Part shown: one piece after another, positions 53,271 through 61,242 of the stretch
Layout: every line of letters starts with the position of its first letter
Numbering within the stretch: position 1 is the stretch's first letter
DNA from: Flavobacterium sp. KMS
GTDB lineage: Bacteria > Bacteroidota > Bacteroidia > Flavobacteriales > Flavobacteriaceae
Direction of reading: 5' to 3'
DNA: 64,000 nucleotides
Assembly: GCF_000813005.1 (NCBI RefSeq)
Contig: NZ_JSYP01000011.1
Span: forward strand, 186,001-250,000
Translations under genes and position numbers: made by a program
Notes under the pieces: generated by a model
What the model saw: only the letters and a program-made list of their open reading frames with translations
Databases searched by the model: none
Told to the model about the DNA's origin: nothing

Positions 53271-54263
53271 ATGAAAAAAATGACCTTTTTGTTGCTGTTT
53301 TCTGTTGGGGTAACCTTTGCACAGAACAGTGAAAGCAAGATAAAATTTACAGCAAAAATCTCTAACAGAAACAGCGATACGCTTGTTATTAGAGGGAAAA
53401 ATAACTTTAAGCAAGTTATACCGATAGATAAGAAAGAAGTTTTTGCAGCAACATTTGATGCTCCTAAAGGATTTTATCAATTTAGCGATGGAACTGAGGC
53501 ATCAAGTCTTTATTTAAAACCGGGTTCGGATATTAACTTGGTAATGGATGCTAAATTATTTGACGAAACGATTGTTTATAAAGGTAAAGGAACTAACGAG
53601 AGTAACTTTTTGGCTCAATCGGCATTGGCAGATGAGAAATTTCAGGAAGAAGCTTTCGCAAAAGAAGCTTTAGAGTTTGCAAATCTTTTGGAAGCAAAGA
53701 AGAAAGCTGATTTAGCAAATATTGAGAAAGGCGATTTTGATCCTGAATTTAAAGAAGCGGTAAAAAAATCATTAGAAAAATCACATGCTTATGCACAGGA
53801 AGCTTATGAAAATGCTGCTAAGACTAAAAAACTGAATGGAAAACCTTCTCCTCTTTTTGATTATGAAAATTATAAAGGTGGTAAAACAAAGCTTTCTGAT
53901 TTAAAAGGAAAATATGTTTATATCGATCTTTGGGCAACTTGGTGCGGACCTTGTAGAGCAGAAATTCCTTTCTTGCAAAAAGCAGAAGAAAAATATCATG
54001 GTAAGAATATTGAATTCGTAAGTATTTCTATTGATAAGGTTAAAGATCACGAAAAATGGAAAAAGTTTGTAAATGATAAAAAATTAGGAGGGACACAATT
54101 ATTTGCAGATAAAGATTGGGAATCTGAATTTGTGGTAAATTATGGTGTAAATGGAATTCCTAGATTTATCTTGCTTGATCCAAAAGGAAATGTTATAAAT
54201 GCTGATGCGCAAAGGCCTTCTTCGCCTGATCTTTATGTTGAGCTAGATAAATTATTGAATTAA
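53271..54263 (+). CDS. Exported TlpA/ResA-like thiol-disulfide oxidoreductase
   Basis: A 330-residue protein with a signal peptide (MKKMTFLLLFSVGVTFAQ). A DUF4369-like N-terminal beta domain comes first (about 25-110) and a charged helical linker next. The C-terminal thioredoxin fold starts near residue 190. The redox motif WATWCGPC and the cis-proline region NGIPRFILLD are intact. It probably reduces or oxidises disulfides in the periplasm, as in cytochrome c maturation. It is divergent from aspS. Confidence 0.93.
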   Translation: MKKMTFLLLFSVGVTFAQNSESKIKFTAKISNRNSDTLVIRGKNNFKQVIPIDKKEVFAATFDAPKGFYQFSDGTEASSLYLKPGSDINLVMDAKLFDETIVYKGKGTNESNFLAQSALADEKFQEEAFAKEALEFANLLEAKKKADLANIEKGDFDPEFKEAVKKSLEKSHAYAQEAYENAAKTKKLNGKPSPLFDYENYKGGKTKLSDLKGKYVYIDLWATWCGPCRAEIPFLQKAEEKYHGKNIEFVSISIDKVKDHEKWKKFVNDKKLGGTQLFADKDWESEFVVNYGVNGIPRFILLDPKGNVINADAQRPSSPDLYVELDKLLN

Positions 54264-54398
54264 AAATCTTATTAATTTGTAATGTGCTGATACATTGATA
54301 AGTATTGCTTTTAGACACACTTTTAATTTCCAATGTTAAGTTTTTACTCAATGTTACCAAATTGTTAAGTAAAAGTTTTTTTAATGTAAAGTATTAGT

Positions 54399-54406
54399 TA
54401 TATTTG
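54399..54406 (+). promoter_or_regulatory. -7 box (TATATTTG) of the MORN-type gene
   Basis: It is a consensus match 34 bases before the ATG at 54440. The -33 region is T-rich without an exact TTG. Confidence 0.5.
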
Positions 54407-54439
54407 TTTATAGATTTTAAAACATTAATAACTAAAGAT

Positions 54440-54787
54440 ATGAAAAAGTGTGTGATTTTAGTTGCAATATTGTTCTCTGGAATTTTAGTTGCACAAGAAA
54501 CTAAGCCAGTATTAGAAGCTGTTGGACAAAAAGTAAAAGCTACTTATTACTATGAGAATGGTAAAGTTCAACAAGAAGGTTTTTTTAAAGACGGTAAATT
54601 AGATGGTGTCTGGGTTGCATTTGATGAAAATGGAAATAAAAAATCTACAGGATTGTACGCGAACGGTGAAAAAACAGGTAAATGGTTTTTCTGGAATGGA
54701 TCTAATCTTAGTGAAGTAGATTATTCTGATAGTCGTGTAGCATCAGTTAAAAACTGGAAACAAGACGCACTTGCAAACAGAAACTAA
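54440..54787 (+). CDS. Small secreted protein with MORN/YwqK-like repeats
   Basis: A 115-residue exported protein (signal MKKCVILVAILFSGILVAQ) with three repeats of the MORN_2/YwqK kind: YYENGKVQQEGFFKDGKLDG, VAFDENGNKKSTGLYANGEKTG and FFWNGSNLSEVDY. Such proteins are sometimes labelled as antitoxins (YwqK), but no toxin gene is adjacent, so I do not propose that role. I use the ATG at 54440 because the frame's earlier start lies within the promoter region. Confidence 0.85.
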   Translation: MKKCVILVAILFSGILVAQETKPVLEAVGQKVKATYYYENGKVQQEGFFKDGKLDGVWVAFDENGNKKSTGLYANGEKTGKWFFWNGSNLSEVDYSDSRVASVKNWKQDALANRN

Positions 54788-54805
54788 GACTAATTATAAA
54801 ACCAA

Positions 54806-54839
54806 GAAAGGTTGTTCAAATTTTGAACAACCTTTTTTT
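54806..54839 (+). terminator. Terminator of the MORN-type gene
   Basis: AAAGGTTGTTCAAA pairs with TTTGAACAACCTTT and is followed by a T-run. The convergent PepSY gene ends just beyond it. Confidence 0.93.
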
Positions 54840-54844
54840 TGTGC

Positions 54845-55957
54845 TTATTTTTTTGATGATTTACTTTTCTTATTCCTTCCGTACCAGATGATAAATCCTG
54901 TTACGGGTAATGATGCTGCTATTAAACTAGCGATAAAAGCGATTATTTTTCCTGGTAAATCCAGAATCTGTCCTGTATGGATACCATAATTCATTTCGAC
55001 CACTTGCAAACCTAAACTCTTTTTCTCAAAAGGGTCGCTCTGTATCAATTCGCCATCATAAGGATGGAAGTAATAATTGCTTTGATGGTCATATCGTAAA
55101 GAATGAGGATAGGCACCAGTATTTATAACATCTCCTTTTTGTTGTGGAATCATTACATAGAACATTTCGGCTTCTGGGTTTTTTATCATAGTTTGTACTA
55201 AAGCACGATCTATGGCTGCAGATGTATTATAATCAAACTTTGTGGTGTCGACAACTGGAGCTTTAGTTTCTAAAGCTTTATCGCCACCAAAGTTGAAGGT
55301 TTTGTAAATTCCGTCGCCAACCCATTCGTAAGTAAAGGTTAAACCTGTTAGCGCAATTATTGCAATGATTATAGAAATGTAAAAACCAGACGTATTATGC
55401 CAGTCATAATTAACACGGCGCCATTTGGCAGACCATTTTACACTTAAGCTACGTTTGATGTCGCTTTTGCGTTTAGGCCACCATTGAATTATTCCTGTAA
55501 TTAATAATAGTATAAAAATAATAGTCGCACCGCCAATGATATGTTTCCCTATATAATCGGGTAGGAGTAAGTACAAATGAATGTATTCGACGATTATAAA
55601 AAAGTCAGTTTCGGGATTTTCAGTTTTTAGGTATTCTCCTGTATATGGATTAAAATAAAGGTATAAGTTCTCGGTGTCGGAATAGGTATAAACAATTGCT
55701 GAGCGGTCTTTTCCGTAAAAGGAAACCATGCTCGATTTATAGTTTGGAAGTATTTCTTTGGCTTTTTCCTGTAAAACCGAAGGTAACATAAAGGGGTTGT
55801 TTTGTGGCTCAACCAAACGCCATTCTTTACGAGTAATATCTTTTATCTCATCGTGAAAACAAAAGATACAACCTGTAATGCTTACAATAAAAACAATAAG
55901 TCCAGATGTTAATCCGAGCCATTTGTGTATAAAGCGTATTTTTTTTTTAAAACCCAT
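54845..55957 (-). CDS. PepSY-associated membrane protein 1, probable siderophore-iron reductase
   Basis: A 370-residue inner-membrane protein with four membrane helices of the PepSY_TM type: FIHKWLGLTSGLIVFIVSITG at the N-terminus, a periplasmic PepSY region, a central pair of helices, and the C-terminal IHTGQILDLPGKIIAFIAS followed by GFIIWYGRNKK. The conserved histidines in the first and last helices could bind heme. Related proteins (FoxB, FpvG) release iron from siderophores in the periplasm. It has its own promoter carrying the same Fur-like element as the receptor gene. Confidence 0.88.
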   Translation of the reverse strand: MGFKKKIRFIHKWLGLTSGLIVFIVSITGCIFCFHDEIKDITRKEWRLVEPQNNPFMLPSVLQEKAKEILPNYKSSMVSFYGKDRSAIVYTYSDTENLYLYFNPYTGEYLKTENPETDFFIIVEYIHLYLLLPDYIGKHIIGGATIIFILLLITGIIQWWPKRKSDIKRSLSVKWSAKWRRVNYDWHNTSGFYISIIIAIIALTGLTFTYEWVGDGIYKTFNFGGDKALETKAPVVDTTKFDYNTSAAIDRALVQTMIKNPEAEMFYVMIPQQKGDVINTGAYPHSLRYDHQSNYYFHPYDGELIQSDPFEKKSLGLQVVEMNYGIHTGQILDLPGKIIAFIASLIAASLPVTGFIIWYGRNKKSKSSKK

Positions 55958-56258
55958 ATTTCAATTTGCGAAAAGACAGCATCGTATCTTTTATTTAGAA
56001 TTGTTAGCAATAGGCAAAAGTAGATTCTAAATGTATAACCCACAAATTATATCGATTTATTTTGGATGCCTGTCCTTGTTTTGTCCTGAAATATGCATTG
56101 TCTAAAAAAATGGAACGCGGATTAAACGGATTCGCTTACGCAAAAAAAGCAGATAAAAACGGATTTTTTGTATTGCTTTAAAATCTGTCCCGACGCTTCG
56201 GGATCGCGTCTTTACTTTAGTAAATCGGTATTATCCGTGTACTTTGTAAGCAATCTGC
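55958..56258. other. Intergenic region between the two PepSY genes
   Basis: No gene is seen in these 301 bases. They contain the iron-type promoter (55991-56046), a stretch of degenerate GGATTAAACGGATT repeat (56110-56160) and the small hairpin TCCCGA-CGCT-TCGGGA (56188-56203). Confidence 0.75.
55991..56046 (-). promoter_or_regulatory. Promoter and Fur-like operator of PepSY gene 1
   Basis: On the minus strand, TTTG (56043-56046), a 20-base spacer and TACTTTTG (56015-56022) form the promoter. ATTCTAAAT (56024-56032, plus strand) and TTATTTAGAAT (55991-56001) are inverted copies on either side of the -7 box. Confidence 0.65.
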
Positions 56259-57806
56259 CTAATTGTTTTCTTTTTTGTTTAAACGAAATGAAATGTAAAG
56301 TGTAATCGAAGCAAGAACTATCCAGAACACATCGATAAAGAATATCTGAATTTCATTTTGAGCAAATGTTTTCCAGAACCAATTTCCAGTACAAATTCCG
56401 TTTGCAACAGGAATAAGGAATCCTAAAATGCTTCCGGATAATAAGGAGAACTTATTTGTAAATGCATTGTTCTTTTTTAGAATAAAAAAGATGGCTAATA
56501 ACAACCAGCCTATAAAATAGATACTGTAAATGTTTGATTGACCCAAAGGGTAAAAAACTTTGGTTGCTATAAAAGCTAAAGCTGTAATAGGATACATGCT
56601 CAGGCATATTGCTAAATAGATTCGTACAACACCTTCGTTAAAACGACGTTTCTTCTCGGGCATGTTTTTCTTATCTCTTGCAACAAGCCAAATCATAACA
56701 CCAGATATAATTACAAAGCAAGTAATAATACCAAGAACAAAACTTATTATTTTGAGTGCATATCCTCCATAATCACCAAAGTGAATTCTGTATAAAACAT
56801 TCTTCACAACATCGAGATAGCTTGTTTGTGTAATTGGATCTTTTTTGGCAACGACTTTACCATCGGCAACCTTATAGACTACTTTCCCGATTCCGGTGAA
56901 TTTTTTGTCATATTTCATCTCGCCTTCTACCAAAACATGCATATTGGCATCGCCATAATTTTGGATATAAACACGAGTGATTTCAAAATCGTTCCAATTG
57001 TTTTTGGTTTTAGTCACCAATTCATCGATGCTAAATGGGGTTGCCAATTTTTTATTGTCAAATTTATATTCTGGATCTGTGTATTCTAAATCTTTATATA
57101 GTTTATCCTGATCACCTTTATAAAGTGCCATTACACTTGGGGCAACGATTAATAATTTAATCATGAAGAATGCTCCTGTAACGGCATATACAAACTGAAA
57201 TGGCAAACCTAGCATTCCTAATGACGTATGCGCATCAGTCCATAATGTTTTTAGTTTTTCCTTTGGTCTAAATATATAGAAGTTAGAAACGATTTTATTC
57301 CAATGTAATAAAACACCAGTTATAATTGCAAATAGAAAAAATAATGCTACAAATCCCGATAGATAATATCCTATTGGGTAACGAACTTGCGCAAGAAAAT
57401 GAAGTCGGTATAAAAACTCACCTAATGAATAGGAGTCTTCATAAGTATGTGTTTTGAAGTTTTTGGTATCTAAATAAAAAAATGAGCCTTCTTTTAATTT
57501 GACTGCAGCCAAAGAATCTTTAGTGCCTTCAAGGTAAATGTTAACTCTTCTTTCGGCACTATTTTTTGATATAGAAATATTTCTTCCGTGTAGGGTATAT
57601 TCTTTATCTAAGTTCTTTAACGCTTTATCGTAGTCTAATTGAATTTCCTTTGTAATTGCTACAGATTCACTTCGTTCCCAATTGATGATTTCATCTCTAA
57701 AAAACGAAAAAGATCCAGCAAAGAAAATAACAAATAACACGACACTTATTACGATGCCACTTACTGTATGTGTATGGAAATAGATATTATAGTTCCTGTT
57801 ATTCAT
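56259..57806 (-). CDS. PepSY-associated membrane protein 2, probable siderophore-iron reductase
   Basis: A 515-residue protein, larger than its neighbour. HTHTVSGIVISVVLFVIFFAG marks the first PepSY_TM helix. A PepSY periplasmic region of about 100 residues, a second helix group and a third set of four C-terminal helices (YLAICLSMYPITALAF onwards) follow. The PepSY fold plus membrane histidines suggests electron transfer across the inner membrane to ferri-siderophore. It begins four bases after the small DUF3649-like gene and is co-transcribed with it. Confidence 0.88.
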   Translation of the reverse strand: MNNRNYNIYFHTHTVSGIVISVVLFVIFFAGSFSFFRDEIINWERSESVAITKEIQLDYDKALKNLDKEYTLHGRNISISKNSAERRVNIYLEGTKDSLAAVKLKEGSFFYLDTKNFKTHTYEDSYSLGEFLYRLHFLAQVRYPIGYYLSGFVALFFLFAIITGVLLHWNKIVSNFYIFRPKEKLKTLWTDAHTSLGMLGLPFQFVYAVTGAFFMIKLLIVAPSVMALYKGDQDKLYKDLEYTDPEYKFDNKKLATPFSIDELVTKTKNNWNDFEITRVYIQNYGDANMHVLVEGEMKYDKKFTGIGKVVYKVADGKVVAKKDPITQTSYLDVVKNVLYRIHFGDYGGYALKIISFVLGIITCFVIISGVMIWLVARDKKNMPEKKRRFNEGVVRIYLAICLSMYPITALAFIATKVFYPLGQSNIYSIYFIGWLLLAIFFILKKNNAFTNKFSLLSGSILGFLIPVANGICTGNWFWKTFAQNEIQIFFIDVFWIVLASITLYISFRLNKKENN

Positions 57807-57809
57807 AAA

Positions 57810-58112
57810 TTATCCAATGATAGGGTTATAGGTTTGTCCGAGGTATATAATACCGCAAAAAATTAAGGTTAGTAAAAGATAAATACCCCAGATTTTCCAG
57901 CCGTTTTTTGCTAAAAAAGCAACAACCATTAAAACAACCCAAAGTATGAATCCGCTAAAAGCCATTGTCATGATAACATTAACATGACTAACCCATGAAG
58001 CTAGTGCAAGATGAAAACTTACCGAAACGAAATAACCACCAAGTATTGCTGCTGTTATTTTGGCAAAACGTTGCCATCCGGATTGGGTTAAATATTTAGG
58101 GTTTGCAGGCAT
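57810..58112 (-). CDS. Small membrane protein, DUF3649-like, iron-uptake associated
   Basis: A 100-residue protein with three hydrophobic segments (TAAILGGYFVSVSFHLALASW, the IMTMAFSGFILWVVLMVVAF region and IYLLLTLIFCGIIYLG). The length, topology and place between a siderophore receptor and a PepSY protein match the DUF3649 family known from iron-uptake operons. The assignment is from context and pattern, not a search. It starts 26 bases after the DUF3325-like gene. Confidence 0.7.
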   Translation of the reverse strand: MPANPKYLTQSGWQRFAKITAAILGGYFVSVSFHLALASWVSHVNVIMTMAFSGFILWVVLMVVAFLAKNGWKIWGIYLLLTLIFCGIIYLGQTYNPIIG

Positions 58113-58138
58113 ATTTTTAAGATAAGCAAATGGTTGAT

Positions 58139-58471
58139 TTAGTAATAGTAAAATTCTAATAATCCAGTGGCAGCAAATAGAATTATGATTCCGATGTTAT
58201 TAATAACTTTTAAGGGAGTTAATATGATTACCAAACTACCAATAGTCATTAATTGTATAAAAAAGAATAATGTTGCCGAACCCAATGCAGCGGTTAATAA
58301 CCATAATGAATAGGCTACGAGAAGCAAACATAATCCCGTAATTTTGGTTTGTTTTGGATTTCTCTGCATCCATTTTTGATAACCAAAATTATAAGATAGT
58401 ACGGCTCTTTTGGATGTGTAGTATAAAGTATAAAAAGAGATAAAAACGAAAAAACTGGCTATTGTTATCAT
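58139..58471 (-). CDS. Small membrane protein, DUF3325-like, iron-uptake associated
   Basis: A 110-residue protein with three to four hydrophobic segments (IASFFVFISFYTLYYTSKRA at the N-terminus). Small proteins of this size (DUF3325) sit next to DUF3649 and PepSY genes in proteobacterial siderophore operons. The family link is plausible but unproven. It follows the receptor gene after a terminator-like hairpin, so its expression may depend on read-through. Confidence 0.65.
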   Translation of the reverse strand: MITIASFFVFISFYTLYYTSKRAVLSYNFGYQKWMQRNPKQTKITGLCLLLVAYSLWLLTAALGSATLFFFIQLMTIGSLVIILTPLKVINNIGIIILFAATGLLEFYYY

Positions 58472-58483
58472 GATTTTATATTT

Positions 58484-58525
58484 AAAAAAAGCATCTTCCT
58501 AAGTAAATTTCAGGAAGATGCTTTT
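58484..58525 (-). terminator. Terminator-like hairpin after the siderophore receptor gene
   Basis: AAAAGCATCTTCCT (58487-58500) pairs exactly with AGGAAGATGCTTTT (58512-58525), with T residues following on the minus strand. It sits 10 bases after the receptor stop codon and 13 bases before the next start. Confidence 0.88.
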
Positions 58526-58534
58526 GGTGAGTTT

Positions 58535-61027
58535 TTAGAATTTATAAGTGAAACTTGCAGCAAAAGTCCTTGGGTCTTTTGGATGAATTGTAGACCAACC
58601 ATCGTAAATTTCTTCGTTTGTGATGTTATTTAATTTTAATGTTACGCTGAATTTCTCCGTAGTATAAAATATAGATGAGTTGATTACTGTGTATTCAGGA
58701 ATTGTAAATGTTCCTGCAGTAGCTCTGTTCATGATTTTGTTATCTCCAACGTAATTCCCTCCAAAACCTACTCCGAGACCTCTTAAGAATCCCTGAGAAA
58801 ATTTATAAGTAGCCCAAAGGTTTGCTAAGTTTTGTGGTCCTGCACTTTCTGGTCTAAACCCTACAAAATCAGGATCACCTGCGGTTAAAACAGCATCATT
58901 GTAGCTATAGCCTAAAAGAATGTTTAAACCTGTAATTGGGTTAGCAATAAGTTCGGCTTCAAAACCTTTATTACGTTGTCCGCCGTCTTGATGTGAAACT
59001 TGATTATTAGGTATTACAGCAGTTGGGTCGGTTGGGTCAACATATGGAGTTTCTATTACATAAGCTTTATCTGTAACTTTTATGTCATAGTAGCTAAAAG
59101 TAGCGTATAGTTTATCTCTAAAAAGATTTAATTTAGTTCCTACTTCAAATTGATTAGCATGTTCTGGATTGAATGTTAAAGGAGTAACAACACCAGCATT
59201 ACGATTTTGTCCTGGTGCTACATTAGAAAATCCATCCATATAATTAGCAAAAACAGAAACTTTGTCTATAATTGGTTGGTAAACGATACCAAATTTAGGA
59301 GAAAAAGCAGTTTGATTGTAGTTGTCATCTTTAGTAGTAACATCACCACCATTTATAAAACGGTCTGCTCGTAAACTAATCATTGCTGATAAAGCAGGTG
59401 TGAAATTAATTACATCAGAGAAATAAGCACTATAAACTTCTTGTCTTGTTTTGTTATCATTTCTTGGAGTATTTGCTATAATTGCATCAGATCCGGCTTT
59501 TGTTAAGTCACCAGTATCTCCATTTGTAGGGCGACCAATAACGTTATTGAAAGATTGTAAGTCATCTCCAATATATACTAAACCATTGCCGAACCAACCT
59601 GAGTTATGATCTGTGGCTGTTCTGTTGAAATAATCAAAACCTACTACAAGTCTGTTTCTTAATTTCCCAATTTTAAAGTCACCAATAAAGTTTTGTTGAA
59701 TATCAGTAGAGACATCTCTGGCATCTTGATCAGTAAATGATCTGGCAAGAACAATTCCTTCTTTGATTGATTCAAAAGCTTTTCTGCTCGTTGATTCATA
59801 TAAATAAGTATAGTTTCCTATTGATTTCGCTGAACTCGTTGAAAAAACAGTCTGAGATGTCCATTGATTAGAAATTTTATAATTCATTTGACCTTGTAAG
59901 TTATACGAAGGCGTTTTCATTGTAAGTTCATTACTTGTATAGGAACGGTTGTTGTCATATTTTAATTCAGCAATGTTATGAACTCTTAATGGACTTGTTC
60001 TATCTAAAAATAGCATAGTAGGATTAGTACTTTCATTAGTCATAAACTCAGTGTTTACTAAAAACGACAATCTATCATTTACCTCATATGATAATGAAGG
60101 CGCAATAAAAAACGATTCTCTAAATCCAGCATCTTGAAAACTATTTTGTTTGTTATAGGCTGAATTGATTCTAAAGTTTAGTGTTTTTTTGTCATTTAAT
60201 GGCGTGTTAAGATCTACTGTTGCACGATTTAGACCATAACTGCCAACGGTATAATTTACTTCACCACCAAAAGTTCTGTAAGGTTTCTTTGTAGTTGTGT
60301 TGATTAATCCACCGTATGAAATTAAACTGCTTCCGAATAATGTTCCTGAAGGTCCTTTGATTATCTCGATTCTATCAATATTTGCTGGATCCAAGCTTCC
60401 GTTTGTTAAACCAGGTAATCCGTTAACCATTGTTGGCTGAACAGCAAATCCTCTCAAAGAATAATAACCAGCTCCGTCTCCGGCACGACCTGTTGAAGCC
60501 CACAATTGTGTGATTCCAGAAGCATTTTTTAAGGCGTCATCAAAAGTAGTTATGACTTGTTCTTTTAGAACTTCACCGGTAATAGTTGTGTATACTTGCG
60601 GATTTTCAAGATTTTTCAGTGGCAATCTTGATACTTGTTGGTTTTCTTTGCGAGCGTAATGATTTTTTTTCCTAGTATTGATAAGTACTTCGCTTAGCTC
60701 TTCGGAACTTGAACTAATGGTAAAGTTTTCCATTAATTCGTCACCACTATTAACGATTATTTTCTTTTCTTTTGTAGTTTGACCTATTACTGATACTTTT
60801 ATAATATAGGTTCCAGGTTTAATGTTCTTTAGGATATATTTCCCTTCAGCATCTGTTACTGTTCCTACTCTGGTTCCTTTTAAAACTACCGAAACATTGT
60901 CGGCTGTATCGTTATTTGTTAAAATAACCTGACCTTTAATAGTAGCTTTTTGTTGTGCCCAAGTCGTGGTACTCAGTAGCATCGCAAAACAGAAACTTAA
61001 AAAAGATATTGTAAGTTTGGATTTCAT
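58535..61027 (-). CDS. TonB-dependent siderophore receptor
   Basis: An 830-residue outer-membrane receptor. Order: signal peptide (ends near TTWAQ), carboxypeptidase-regulatory-like domain (about 28-110, KGQVILTNNDTADNVSV), plug with LRGFAVQPTMVNGLPG and DRIEIIKGPSGTLFGS, then a 22-strand barrel ending in FTYKF. The LRGF and IKGPSGTLFG motifs are typical of the FhuA/FoxA class, which import ferric hydroxamate-type siderophores. No STN domain is present. It is the first gene of the iron locus, with PepSY reductase genes downstream. Confidence 0.95.
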   Translation of the reverse strand: MKSKLTISFLSFCFAMLLSTTTWAQQKATIKGQVILTNNDTADNVSVVLKGTRVGTVTDAEGKYILKNIKPGTYIIKVSVIGQTTKEKKIIVNSGDELMENFTISSSSEELSEVLINTRKKNHYARKENQQVSRLPLKNLENPQVYTTITGEVLKEQVITTFDDALKNASGITQLWASTGRAGDGAGYYSLRGFAVQPTMVNGLPGLTNGSLDPANIDRIEIIKGPSGTLFGSSLISYGGLINTTTKKPYRTFGGEVNYTVGSYGLNRATVDLNTPLNDKKTLNFRINSAYNKQNSFQDAGFRESFFIAPSLSYEVNDRLSFLVNTEFMTNESTNPTMLFLDRTSPLRVHNIAELKYDNNRSYTSNELTMKTPSYNLQGQMNYKISNQWTSQTVFSTSSAKSIGNYTYLYESTSRKAFESIKEGIVLARSFTDQDARDVSTDIQQNFIGDFKIGKLRNRLVVGFDYFNRTATDHNSGWFGNGLVYIGDDLQSFNNVIGRPTNGDTGDLTKAGSDAIIANTPRNDNKTRQEVYSAYFSDVINFTPALSAMISLRADRFINGGDVTTKDDNYNQTAFSPKFGIVYQPIIDKVSVFANYMDGFSNVAPGQNRNAGVVTPLTFNPEHANQFEVGTKLNLFRDKLYATFSYYDIKVTDKAYVIETPYVDPTDPTAVIPNNQVSHQDGGQRNKGFEAELIANPITGLNILLGYSYNDAVLTAGDPDFVGFRPESAGPQNLANLWATYKFSQGFLRGLGVGFGGNYVGDNKIMNRATAGTFTIPEYTVINSSIFYTTEKFSVTLKLNNITNEEIYDGWSTIHPKDPRTFAASFTYKF

Positions 61028-61029
61028 AA

Positions 61030-61109
61030 TTATTTAGAATTGTTTTTGATAGGGCAAATTTAGTTGTTGAATGCAAACAAACCAAATTATTTTTATCTAT
61101 TCTAAATAA
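61030..61109 (-). promoter_or_regulatory. Promoter and Fur-like operator of the siderophore receptor gene
   Basis: On the minus strand, TTTG (61083-61086), a 20-base spacer and TAAATTTG (61055-61062) form the promoter. TTATTTAGAATTGTT (61030-61044) is identical to the element of the 55957 gene; an inverted ATTCTAAATAA lies at 61099-61109. Confidence 0.7.
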
Positions 61110-61185
61110 AGCAAAAAACGTACTTTCAATTTATTTCTTCTGCAGTTTTTTAACAAAAAACGATTGTATTTGTTAAAAAGATATA

Positions 61186-61219
61186 AAAAAACCTGTTCAA
61201 ATGAATGAACAGGTTTTTT
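61186..61219 (-). terminator. Terminator of the RND transporter gene
   Basis: AAAAAACCTGTTCA pairs exactly with TGAACAGGTTTTTT. It lies 24 bases after the stop at 61243. Confidence 0.95.
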
Positions 61220-61242
61220 AAAATATAATATTGTTATATGTC

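Noticed and set aside
54440..54787. Antitoxin of a toxin-antitoxin pair
   Set aside because: The YwqK-like label is only a repeat similarity; the protein has a signal peptide and no toxin gene is adjacent.
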